DNA of 8,994 nt from Candidatus Nanopelagicales bacterium (GTDB lineage Bacteria > Actinomycetota > Actinomycetes > S36-B12). This document shows positions 1 to 6,296 of the stretch, in pieces. The stretch lies in assembly GCA_018399515.1 (NCBI GenBank), contig JAGYOB010000268.1, positions 1-8,994 on the forward strand, read 5' to 3'. The position numbers and the translations under genes were made by a program. The notes under the pieces were generated by a model. The model did no database searches, was not told the origin of the DNA, and was given only the letters and a program-made list of their open reading frames with translations. Position 1 is the stretch's first letter. Each line of letters begins with the position of its first letter.

Positions 1-2169
1 CACGACGCCGTAGGTTTCGGCGAGGATCGGTCGCAGGTCGTCGTGCAGATACGACGGTTCGCGCCAACCGTGCCGGGCGGCCAGGAACGGTGAGATCATG
101 TCCGAGGACACCGGACCGGGACGAAACAGCGAGATATCGACGATGAGGTCATGGAATGTCTCGGGGGCGAACTTGCCGATGAGTTCACGCTGACCGGGTG
201 ATTCGATCTGGAAGCACCCCAGGGTGCGCGTGGATTGCACGAGCGCGAAGGCACGATCATCATCGCGGGCAATCGCATCGAGATCGATGCGCTCGCCCTC
301 GACGCGAGCGACCTCGTCGGCGGCGTACGCGAGCGCCGATTGCATCCGCACCCCGAGCACATCGAGTTTGAGCAGACCGAGATGTTCCACGTCGTCCTTG
401 TCGAAGGAGGACATGGGATAACCGGCGCCGCTGGGTTCGATCGGCGTGCGATCGAGCAGGCTCGCATCCGAGATGATCACCCCGCACGGATGCATCGCGA
501 GGTGCCGGGGCAGGCCATCGAGTCCTTCGACGAGATCGAGCACCATGTCCAACTCACCGCGGGCGGCGAGGCGGCCGAGACCGGAGTTGCGCAGTTCGGG
601 AAGCTCGGCGAGCACCGCGCGCACCTGCCGGGCCCGGACCCGCGGGAACGCCTTGGCGATCGTGTCGATCTCCCCGGGTGGCCAGCCCAATGCCGCACCG
701 ACATCGCGGATGGCGTGGCGGACACGATAGGTCTCGGGCATCGATACGCAGGCAACGCGCTCGGTGCCGAAACGTTCGAGGATCGCGTCGTAGACCTCGG
801 TGCGTCGCGCTGACTCGACGTCGATATCGATATCGGGCAGCTCGCGGCGCAGGGGGGTGCAGAAGCGTTCCATGAGCAGCCCGTGCTCGATCGGGTCGAC
901 TCCGCTGATGCCCAGCAGATGCACGACGAGACTGCCTGCTCCCGATCCGCGGGCTGCGACGCGGATGCCACGCGCCCGGGCCAGATCGACGACCTCGGCG
1001 ACGGTGAGGAAGTACGTGGCGAAACCCATCGTGGTGATGGTGCGCAGTTCGACATCGAGGCGCTCGTGAGCCTCGCGGGACTGCGAACCGGAGTATCGGG
1101 TGAGACCGGCGATGCATCGCGCCCGCAGAACCGCATCGGCATCGCGCACACCGGCGGGTAGCACAAGGGAGTCTTCGGGCACGAACACCTCACCGATGCC
1201 CAGATCGGCCGGGGTGAGCGCGCACTGCTCGGCGAGTTCAGCGGCGTCGACGAGCAATCCTCGGGCGACATTGCCGCCTGCACCGGCGGCGCGCGCGATC
1301 TCACCGGCGAGATCGGCCATGAAGCCGGTGTCGGCGAGGAACCCTTGCGCATTGACCCGCTCGCGGTGCCGGGCATCGAGGGGAACCAGATGTCGGGCGG
1401 CATCGAGGACATCGCTGATGCGCGCCTGTTTCGGATCGGCGAAGCGCACCGCATGAGCCAGCACCGTCGCAAGCCGATGCTCGTGCGCCCAACCGAGAGT
1501 GCGGGCGGCTGTCGCGGTGGACAGCGGTCCGTGTTCGTGGCGATGGGAGGTGACCTGGATGCGCAGGTGCGCACCGAAGATCTCGCGCCAGGGTGCAGCA
1601 GCCTGCTCGGCGAGATCGAACCGGCGGGCGTCGATCGCGGCGACGACATCGCTGCGTGGGCCGAGCAGCACGACCAATCCCTCGTGACGATCGGCGAGAT
1701 CGTCGAGGGTGAGTGCAACCGGTTCGCGGGTATAGGCGGTGCTGAGCAGCCGACACAGTGACGCCCACCCGCGCCGATCACGGGCGAGCAGCACCACCCG
1801 CTGGGTGGGCGCATCGCGCCAGATCCCTCCGTGCACCGGAGTCCGCCGCATACTTCGTGCTGCGCGACCCGAATCGTCGTTTAGCGCCGGAATAACCGAC
1901 GATTCGGGTCGCACTGCGCTCGATCGTGTGGTGGGCATGATGCGGACGTCGACGCCGAGCACGCTGGGTAGTCCGGCCGCGGCCGCCGCACGCACGAACC
2001 GCACCGCACCGCGCACTCCGTCGCGATCGGTGATCGCGAGCGCCGATTGGCCGTGCTCTACCGCACGCGCCACCAACGCTTCTGGAGTACTGACGCCGTA
2101 CTGCATCGACAGGGACGAGGCGACGTGTAGATGCGCGAACGGCAGCACACCTGTCGAATCAACGGACAT
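1..2169 (-). CDS. dnaE2: Alternative (error-prone) DNA polymerase III alpha subunit, DnaE2/ImuC-like, 3' part beyond window
   Basis: The frame is open for 723 codons and runs off the left edge. The N-terminal PHP domain begins FAHLHVAS (residues 11-18) and continues ALAITDRDG. The polymerase core has PDIDIDVES (445-453), giving D448 and D450, and GLLKLDVLG with D603, which match the three catalytic aspartates of DnaE (D401, D403 and D555 in E. coli). PMSSFDKDD precedes D603, as is usual in DnaE proteins. The PHP metal site is degraded: the third His of HLHxH is Ala17 and the His of ITDH is Arg. From memory this is typical of the actinobacterial DnaE clade encoded next to SAV_6107 proteins, and it argues against proofreading by PHP. 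The ATG at 2169 is forced, because an in-frame TGA lies at 2175-2173. There is no good ribosome site, so translation is probably coupled to the HEPN gene 18 bp upstream. The role inferred is translesion synthesis under SOS control. A replicative polymerase is unlikely given this operon. Confidence 0.88.
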   Translation of the reverse strand, partial: MSVDSTGVLPFAHLHVASSLSMQYGVSTPEALVARAVEHGQSALAITDRDGVRGAVRFVRAAAAAGLPSVLGVDVRIMPTTRSSAVRPESSVIPALNDDSGRAARSMRRTPVHGGIWRDAPTQRVVLLARDRRGWASLCRLLSTAYTREPVALTLDDLADRHEGLVVLLGPRSDVVAAIDARRFDLAEQAAAPWREIFGAHLRIQVTSHRHEHGPLSTATAARTLGWAHEHRLATVLAHAVRFADPKQARISDVLDAARHLVPLDARHRERVNAQGFLADTGFMADLAGEIARAAGAGGNVARGLLVDAAELAEQCALTPADLGIGEVFVPEDSLVLPAGVRDADAVLRARCIAGLTRYSGSQSREAHERLDVELRTITTMGFATYFLTVAEVVDLARARGIRVAARGSGAGSLVVHLLGISGVDPIEHGLLMERFCTPLRRELPDIDIDVESARRTEVYDAILERFGTERVACVSMPETYRVRHAIRDVGAALGWPPGEIDTIAKAFPRVRARQVRAVLAELPELRNSGLGRLAARGELDMVLDLVEGLDGLPRHLAMHPCGVIISDASLLDRTPIEPSGAGYPMSSFDKDDVEHLGLLKLDVLGVRMQSALAYAADEVARVEGERIDLDAIARDDDRAFALVQSTRTLGCFQIESPGQRELIGKFAPETFHDLIVDISLFRPGPVSSDMISPFLAARHGWREPSYLHDDLRPILAETYGVV
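1864..1912. repeat. 16-bp perfect inverted repeat inside the polymerase gene
   Basis: The arms GCGACCCGAATCGTCG (1864-1879) and CGACGATTCGGGTCGC (1897-1912) are perfect reverse complements separated by 17 bp, and several bases of the spacer also pair. The repeat falls in codons for a variable loop of the PHP region (around residues 86-102, Pro-Glu-Ser-Ser to Asp-Asp-Ser-Gly), between the first PHP strands and the LLARDRRGWASLCRLL segment. That loop is longer here than I expect for the family. The length and position resemble a REP or MITE-like palindrome inserted in frame. No second copy is seen in the window. Confidence 0.75.
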
Positions 2170-2187
2170 GACTCAACACGGCGCCGC

Positions 2188-2571
2188 TCATCCCGTCGCC
2201 GGCAGAACCGCCTGCCCCGGGACCATGCTCGCCACGAGGTCGCAGAAGGCTTGCGCATCGCGCAGCAGGTCGTCGGCCTCGCGCACGCTCACCACCGCGA
2301 CACCGGCACCGGCCAGGGATCGCTTGGCTGATCCGGCGGCGAAGAACTGTGCCCACTCGGTGAGTTCGGGGGCCACGCGCGGCAGCAGCACCCAGACACT
2401 GCGCGGGCCCGACCGGCGCACACTCGGTCGAGCACGCACGGCGAGGATCGCGGCAGCAGCGCGCAGGGCGGCCAGGTGCGCGGCGGCGTAACGGGCAGCG
2501 GGGGTATCGGCGAGGGTGGCGTCGAGCAGTTCGCGGCGGGCCGCGATGAGCAGTTCATTCGGGGCGCTCAT
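2188..2571 (-). CDS. SAV_6107-family HEPN domain protein
   Basis: This is a 127-residue, mostly helical, Ala/Leu/Arg-rich protein. I recognise the family from the block PAARYAAAHLAALRAAAA (residues 24-41), then SVWVLLPRVAPELTEWAQFFAAG, then READDLLRDAQAFCDLV near the end; this is the layout of SAV_6107-type HEPN proteins found beside DnaE-type polymerases in actinobacteria. R27-Y-A-A-A-H32 fits the HEPN RNase motif Rx4-6H in spacing, but it sits in an early helix, so whether it is catalytic is unknown. The start overlaps the stop of the upstream DUF6504 gene as ATGA, and the gene stops 18 bp before the polymerase, so the three are almost certainly one transcript with coupled translation. The molecular function is not established. 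A role with the polymerase, as partner or regulator, is inferred only from the conserved neighbourhood. Confidence 0.85.
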   Translation of the reverse strand: MSAPNELLIAARRELLDATLADTPAARYAAAHLAALRAAAAILAVRARPSVRRSGPRSVWVLLPRVAPELTEWAQFFAAGSAKRSLAGAGVAVVSVREADDLLRDAQAFCDLVASMVPGQAVLPATG

Positions 2572-2888
2572 CGGGCACCGCCCACGCGGGTGAGGCGCCA
2601 GTGCGCACCGGTGGCCCGCAGTTCGACCACCTGGCCGGCTCCGCGGAACTCCCGCGGGGAATCAGCAGCGACCGTCACCCGCCAGGTGTGGGTGTCGACG
2701 TCCTGGCCGGTCAACCACCACGGGGTGCCGGTGACCCAGTGGCCGTGCACTTCAGTCACGACGTAGTGTCGGCCCCCCACGCGATACTGCTGGGGAGCGC
2801 CGTCAGGTGCGCATCGCTCGACGAGCGCGCGCTGAACGCTGGAGCTTCGAGGAGTCGAGCTCTGGCGGGTGGCGGCGGGAGCAGCCAT
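2568..2888 (-). CDS. DUF6504 family protein
   Basis: This 106-residue protein starts with a polar, probably disordered stretch rich in Ser, Thr and Arg (about 1-35). A compact domain follows with GGRHYVVTEVHGHWVTG (about 38-54), then THTWRVTV, then VVELRATGAHWRLTRV at the end. These short aromatic blocks are what I recall for DUF6504, a small beta-rich domain found next to or fused to ImuB-like Y-family polymerase remnants and DnaE2 in actinobacteria. No enzymatic motif is visible. It is the first gene of the SOS-type operon: GGAGGT lies 4 bases before its ATG, and its stop overlaps the HEPN start by 4 bp. No ImuB gene is present beside it. It may be an accessory or clamp-binding part of the mutasome, but that is inference. 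Confidence 0.78.
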   Translation of the reverse strand: MAAPAATRQSSTPRSSSVQRALVERCAPDGAPQQYRVGGRHYVVTEVHGHWVTGTPWWLTGQDVDTHTWRVTVAADSPREFRGAGQVVELRATGAHWRLTRVGGAR

Positions 2889-2892
2889 GGCG

Positions 2893-2898
2893 ACCTCC
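2893..2898 (-). promoter_or_regulatory. Strong ribosome binding site of the DUF6504-HEPN-polymerase operon
   Basis: On the minus strand GGAGGT lies 4 bases before the ATG at 2888. It supports this start and is the only strong ribosome site in the three-gene operon; the downstream genes rely on overlap or close spacing. Confidence 0.7.
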
Positions 2899-2930
2899 GA
2901 TGGATCGGACGGGGTGACCCGTGATGCTTA

Positions 2931-2946
2931 TCGTACAGATGTTCGA
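2931..2946. promoter_or_regulatory. LexA (SOS) box with overlapping -10 element
   Basis: TCGTACAGATGTTCGA matches the actinobacterial/Bacillus-type LexA operator TCGAAC-N4-GTTCGA at 11 of the 12 specified positions. On the minus strand it reads TCGAACATCTGTACGA. A possible -10 element TACGAT (2935-2930, minus strand) lies within it, so LexA bound here would cover the promoter of the DUF6504-HEPN-polymerase operon, 43 bp before the first ATG. The match is by eye; the link to an error-prone polymerase makes it convincing. Confidence 0.75.
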
Positions 2947-3080
2947 TAGATGCATCACGGTACCTCCCCGGTCCGACACCGGTCAACCCCCGCTTATGAC
3001 CACGGACTCCCCAACGGGCCGTCAGCGCGGCCGGCCCGCATCAGTTACCTACCTGAATTATTCGCACGTGCCTGAGTTAC

Positions 3081-3086
3081 TAGCCT
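3081..3086 (+). promoter_or_regulatory. -10 element for a leaderless methyltransferase mRNA
   Basis: TAGCCT fits the actinobacterial -10 pattern TAnnnT and ends 6 bases before the ATG at 3093, the spacing that puts transcription start on the A of the start codon. No Shine-Dalgarno-like sequence lies before that ATG, which fits leaderless translation. No convincing -35 element is seen. Confidence 0.45.
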
Positions 3087-3092
3087 CACGGC

Positions 3093-3890
3093 ATGGCCAA
3101 TTCGGATACCGCGTCTGCACGAGCGCGTCAGTGGGCGCAGGACCTCGCATCCTGGGCGATCCCCGACGAGATCATGGCCCAGGCCCCGACGAACCCCTGG
3201 ATCCACCCCGTTGCGCAATTCCTCGCCACCGACGGCCCTGCCCCCGACTCCCCATCACATGCCGCAGCGCGAGACGCGCTACCCGAGGCGGGCAGCGTGC
3301 TGGATGTGGGATGCGGGGGCGGCCGGGCGGCCTTCGCCCTCGTGCCCCCGGCAGGCGAGGTGATCGGAGTCGATCACCAGCAGGGCATGCTCGAGGCCTT
3401 CGCCACCACCGCGGACCAGCGCGGGGTCATCCACACCGAGATTTTCGGTGACTGGCCAGATTCAGCACCCCGCACCCCGATCGCCGATGTCGTGGTCTGC
3501 CACCACGTCGCCTACAACGTGCCCGATCTGACCGGATTCGCCCAGGCCCTGAGTGAGCACGCTCGCCATCGAGTCGTCCTCGAACTACCCGTCCGCCACC
3601 CGCTGACCTGGATGAACCCGCTGTGGAAGCAGTTCTGGGATCTGGGCCGCCCCACGTCCCCGACCGCAGATGACGCCCTGGCGATCATCCGCGACGCCGG
3701 CTATGACGCTCACCTGGTCGAATTCGATGATGTCACGGAGCGGACCGCCCTCGATCCCCGCGCGCAGGCCGAGGCCACCTGCGTCCGTCTGTGCCTCCCG
3801 GTTGACCGCGCCGACGAGATCGCCGAGGCGGCCGCGGCTGCCGATCGCGACACTCCCCGGCGTCTGGCCACGATCTGGTGGGACGTGTGA
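3093..3890 (+). CDS. Class I SAM-dependent methyltransferase
   Basis: This 265-residue protein has the Rossmann-type methyltransferase fold in order: an N-terminal helical cap (1-60), motif I VLDVGCGGG (69-77) for SAM binding, VIGVDH (90-95) whose Asp94 should bind the ribose, ADVVVCHHVAYNVPDL (131-146) as the motif IV region, and a VVLELPVRHP strand (161-170). The cap contains PTNPWIHPVAQFL, and WMNPLWKQFWDLGRPTSP (173-190) could form part of the substrate pocket. The substrate is not recognisable. It is a soluble, cytoplasmic protein. The gene stands alone, divergent from the SOS operon and about 100 bp before the DUF4397 gene with its own promoter, so the neighbours say little about its job. 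The ATG is chosen from the leaderless promoter spacing and because it precedes the conserved cap. Confidence 0.85.
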   Translation: MANSDTASARARQWAQDLASWAIPDEIMAQAPTNPWIHPVAQFLATDGPAPDSPSHAAARDALPEAGSVLDVGCGGGRAAFALVPPAGEVIGVDHQQGMLEAFATTADQRGVIHTEIFGDWPDSAPRTPIADVVVCHHVAYNVPDLTGFAQALSEHARHRVVLELPVRHPLTWMNPLWKQFWDLGRPTSPTADDALAIIRDAGYDAHLVEFDDVTERTALDPRAQAEATCVRLCLPVDRADEIAEAAAAADRDTPRRLATIWWDV

Positions 3891-3913
3891 CGAAAAAATA
3901 ATTCGCTCCGGGT

Positions 3914-3941
3914 GCATCCGCAGGGGGGTCTTCGGCCGAAG
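3914..3941 (+). promoter_or_regulatory. Candidate SigK-type ECF promoter of the DUF4397-sortase-sigma operon
   Basis: GCATCC (3914-3919) and CCGAAG (3936-3941) are separated by 16 bp. This resembles the mycobacterial SigK promoter, which from memory has a CCATCC -35 and a CCGAAT-like -10 with a similar spacer. The -10 half lies in a perfect 12-bp palindrome CTTCGGCCGAAG (3930-3941). Transcription would start near 3948 and leave a 5' leader of about 45 bases. The element precedes the operon that carries the ECF sigma gene, so autoregulation is likely but unproven. Confidence 0.45.
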
Positions 3942-3994
3942 TACCGGATAGAGAGTCGGTCGAAAGCGGCCGATCCCTATCGGAAGGTAACTCC

Positions 3995-4819
3995 ATGACT
4001 CGAAAAATCCGCCGCGCGGGCGTGATCGCCGCCGCTGCGACACTTCCCCTCGGTTTCGCCCTGGCCATGACCCCGGCCTCGGCTGCTGAAGAGGCGACCG
4101 TCTCGGTGCTGCACGGTATTCCCGAGGGTTCCGGCGCCGACGTGGTCGATGTTTACGCCAACGGCAACCTGCTGATCGACGACTTCACCCCGGGCACGCT
4201 GGAGACTATGATGGTCCCCGCCGGCACCTACGACCTGGCCGTGTACGCCGATGGCACCACCCCTGATGACGCTGATCCGGTCCTGTCTGCTGACGGCGTC
4301 GAGGTGCCCGCGGGCATCAATGCCACGGTGACGGCCAACCTCGATGCCGAGGGTGCACCGGCGCTGAACGTCTTCGTCAATGACATCGAGCCGATCGCCG
4401 CTGGCGATGCTCGCCTGACGGTGCGCCACATCGCAGCTGCTCCGGCCGTCGATGTTCTCGCTGACGGTGCCGTGATCTTCGCCAACCTGACCAATCCGAA
4501 CCAGGATCTGGCTACCGTGCCCGCCGGTGATTACGAAGCTTCGGTGAACCTCGCCGGAACCGACACCACCGCGCTGGGCCCAGTGCCGGTGACTCTGGCC
4601 GAGGGCGCCAACACCATCGTGTACGCGTGGGGTTCGGCTGCTGAGGGCAACGCCGCCCTGGCCACCCAGGTCATCACCGGACTCGGTGCGGGCCCGGATG
4701 TCGTGCCCGCCGGTGGCGGTTCGACCACCGGCACCCCGATGTGGGCCCTCGCCCTCGCCGGTGTTGCCGCAATCGGCCTCGTGGGTGCAGGAATGCGCCT
4801 GTCGACCGGCCGCAACTGA
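3995..4819 (+). CDS. Secreted, membrane-anchored DUF4397 domain protein
   Basis: This 274-residue surface protein has a signal peptide with a positive start (MTRKIRR), a hydrophobic core and an AxA-type cleavage site near PASA-A (30-31). Two related DUF4397 units follow: residues 36-88 and 141-189 share the pattern V-x-V-x-H, VDVYANG/VDVLADG, then TVPAG-x-Y. The C-terminus is Gly/Thr-rich, then has one transmembrane helix (about 249-266) and a short tail with two Arg. This is the architecture of a wall-anchored protein, but only GSTTG (242-246) resembles an LPxTG motif. GGAAGG lies 7 bases before the ATG. Codon use is strongly biased to C-ending codons, suggesting high expression. It is the first gene of the operon and its likely cargo: a structural or adhesive surface protein. 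DUF4397 has no known enzyme activity, and I see none here. Confidence 0.88.
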   Translation: MTRKIRRAGVIAAAATLPLGFALAMTPASAAEEATVSVLHGIPEGSGADVVDVYANGNLLIDDFTPGTLETMMVPAGTYDLAVYADGTTPDDADPVLSADGVEVPAGINATVTANLDAEGAPALNVFVNDIEPIAAGDARLTVRHIAAAPAVDVLADGAVIFANLTNPNQDLATVPAGDYEASVNLAGTDTTALGPVPVTLAEGANTIVYAWGSAAEGNAALATQVITGLGAGPDVVPAGGGSTTGTPMWALALAGVAAIGLVGAGMRLSTGRN

Positions 4820-4863
4820 TCACCCGACACATCCTGGTAACCAGATAAAGGACACGTGACCCG

Positions 4864-5598
4864 ATGACCCGACCCCGCCCCGCGATCGTGGTGGCTGTGC
4901 TCAGTGCACTCGCACTGATCGCTGGCCTCGCCGTGATCGTGTCGGCGGGGTCGGGTTCATCGGTCGCGTCCCAAGGTGCCCGCCCAGCCGCCGGATCGAG
5001 CACGGACCCGTCCGCGTCCGATCCGGTCTCGACGGGCGATCCGTCCTCGGACTCACCCTCGGCGCTCCCCGAAGGGGTTCGCCGATTGAGCGACCGCATG
5101 GACGCCACCGAACTTCCCCAACGTGATCTGTCAGCAGTTCCGCGTCAGATCACCATCCCTTCCCTGGGGGTCGATGCCCCCATCGACATCGTGGGACTGA
5201 TCGGTGACGGCAAGGTCGAGGTACCCACCGACGTCCGGCGCACCGGCTGGTACCAGTACAGCCAGGTCGCTGGCTCCAGCATCGGTTCCACGGTCGTCGT
5301 CGGGCACAAGGACGGCGTCGAGCAAGGGGCCGGGGCGTTCTACAACCTCGGCGAGTTGCAACTCGGCGACCGCATCGTCGTCACCACCGAGGCCGGCGAA
5401 GGACTCCGCTACGAAGTCGTTGCCCGCGAGTCCTTCGACAAGGAAGTGGTCCCGCTCGCAGACCTGTTCTCCGGGGCCGGCCCCCACAGGCTGACCCTGA
5501 TCACCTGCGGTGGCCCCTTCGATGCGACCACCCTCGGCTACACCGATAACGTGGTCATCACGGCGGTTGCTCTCAGCGATCGACGGGGTGACGCATGA
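4864..5598 (+). CDS. Class F sortase
   Basis: This 244-residue protein has an N-terminal transmembrane anchor (about 7-28), a Ser/Asp/Pro-rich linker (30-70) and a sortase beta-barrel (about 88-237). Landmarks are IPSLGVDAPI (98-107), VVVGHKD with His148, and TLITCGGPFD with Cys215, the catalytic His and Cys. The CGGPFD block and the DN-V-V ending are diagnostic for class F. The catalytic Arg normally follows Cys by 12-13 residues (YRDN); here the segment is GYTDN with Thr227 and no Arg nearby. The protein should act outside the membrane, cleaving sorting signals. It lies 44 bp after the DUF4397 gene, its natural substrate candidate. AAAGGA stands 11 bases before the ATG, which is longer than ideal. 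Its end touches a possible upstream start for the sigma gene. Confidence 0.88.
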   Translation: MTRPRPAIVVAVLSALALIAGLAVIVSAGSGSSVASQGARPAAGSSTDPSASDPVSTGDPSSDSPSALPEGVRRLSDRMDATELPQRDLSAVPRQITIPSLGVDAPIDIVGLIGDGKVEVPTDVRRTGWYQYSQVAGSSIGSTVVVGHKDGVEQGAGAFYNLGELQLGDRIVVTTEAGEGLRYEVVARESFDKEVVPLADLFSGAGPHRLTLITCGGPFDATTLGYTDNVVITAVALSDRRGDA

Positions 5599-5690
5599 GT
5601 TCCACTCAGGCGCTAGCCACCGTGACCTCGCTGGACTCTCGCCGACTGGTCCGCCTCGACGATCGTCGGGCGGAAAGCCGGCGAGATCGA

Positions 5691-5696
5691 GGAGGT
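5691..5696 (+). promoter_or_regulatory. Ribosome binding site deciding the sigma factor start
   Basis: GGAGGT lies 6 bases before GTG 5703 and is far better than the GGGGTG before the alternative ATG at 5595. It favours the internal GTG as the main start. Confidence 0.6.
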
Positions 5697-5702
5697 GCGC
5701 AA

Positions 5703-6296
5703 GTGAGCGCCCAGCCCGATCGTCGTCGAGACCATGATGACTCGACAAGCGGACGGGACTTCGCCACAGCCCTGGCTGCTGGCGACGGTGACGCGGCCTT
5801 CGAGGAGGTCTATCGACGCTGGTCGCCGCTGGTGCACAGCGTCGCACGCCGAGCCCTCGGAGACGGGCACGAGGCTGACGATCTGACCCAACGCGTGTTT
5901 ATCTCCGCCTGGCGCTCGCGAAACTCCTATGATCCTGCCGCAGGATCACTGCCAGGGTGGCTGATAACCATCACCCGCCGGCGCATCGCCGATCGATGGG
6001 CTGAGCGGACACGGGATAGGTCGACCCCTGACAGCGATCCACCCGACGGCGCGACTGGCGCCGGGCTCGACGGTGTCGTTGACCGCCTGGTCATCGCCGA
6101 TGAGCTCGCGCGGCTGGGCGAACCACCGGGGCAGATCATGCGCCTGGCCCTGTACGAGGAGTTGACCCACACCGAGATCGCCGAGCGGCTCGATCTTCCG
6201 CTCGGCACTGTCAAGAGCCACATAAGACGATCACTGAATCGACTACGCACCCGCTGGGAGGTGATCCACGATGAACCGGGAAACGACTCGCGATGA
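5703..6296 (+). CDS. ECF sigma factor (sigma-70 family), RskA-partnered
   Basis: This 197-residue RNA polymerase sigma factor has region 2 at about 27-100, including EADDLTQRVFISAW (57-70, core binding and -10 recognition) and PGWLITITRRRIADRW. A variable linker (101-125) follows, then region 4 at about 135-185 with the helix-turn-helix LTHTEIAERLDLPLGTVKSHI and RRSLNRLR for -35 binding. There is no sigma region 3, as expected for ECF factors. I chose GTG 5703 for its ribosome site and normal family length. An in-frame ATG at 5595 overlaps the sortase stop as ATGA and would add 36 residues that lack family similarity and have weaker third-position GC. The stop lies 26 bp inside the anti-sigma gene, so the two are coupled. 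It is probably held by the anti-sigma factor until an envelope signal, then transcribes the DUF4397-sortase operon; this target is inferred from position. Confidence 0.85.
   Translation: MSAQPDRRRDHDDSTSGRDFATALAAGDGDAAFEEVYRRWSPLVHSVARRALGDGHEADDLTQRVFISAWRSRNSYDPAAGSLPGWLITITRRRIADRWAERTRDRSTPDSDPPDGATGAGLDGVVDRLVIADELARLGEPPGQIMRLALYEELTHTEIAERLDLPLGTVKSHIRRSLNRLRTRWEVIHDEPGNDSR
6257..6267 (+). promoter_or_regulatory. Near-complete anti-Shine-Dalgarno complement before the anti-sigma gene
   Basis: GGAGGTGATCC is a full complement to the 16S rRNA 3' end and lies inside the sigma gene; GGAGG is 9 bases before ATG 6271. This is the strongest ribosome site in the window and supports the start. 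It also suggests the anti-sigma factor is made at least in proportion to the sigma factor. Confidence 0.7.

Larger units (their letters stand above)
2889..3092. other. Divergent intergenic region between the SOS operon and the methyltransferase gene
   Basis: These 204 bp separate two divergent units. They hold the ribosome site, -10 element and SOS box of the leftward operon and, at the right end, the -10-like element of the methyltransferase. The middle (about 2950-3055) shows no gene, repeat or stable hairpin that I can support. Confidence 0.6.

Noticed and set aside
235..1814. Long open frames on the plus strand and in another minus-strand frame across the polymerase gene (for example 477-1814 minus)
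   Set aside because: Their translations are low-complexity Arg/Pro/Ser-rich with no family signature, while the polymerase frame has full motifs. They are by-products of high GC.
2921..3451. Plus-strand open frame overlapping the SOS region and the methyltransferase start
   Set aside because: It overlaps the methyltransferase in another frame, turns into Arg/Pro-rich sequence and has no motif.
3942..3989. Possible leader hairpin TACCGGATAG with CTATCGGAAGGTA hiding the DUF4397 ribosome site
   Set aside because: The pairing has a 1x4 internal loop, and the left arm would lie mostly upstream of the transcript start predicted from the ECF-like promoter. Only a short CCGAT/ATCGG stem (3970-3983) would remain.
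4829..4851. Second SigK-like promoter before the sortase gene (ACATCC at 4829-4834)
   Set aside because: No CCGAA-type -10 occurs at a suitable distance. The sortase is more likely read from the upstream promoter.
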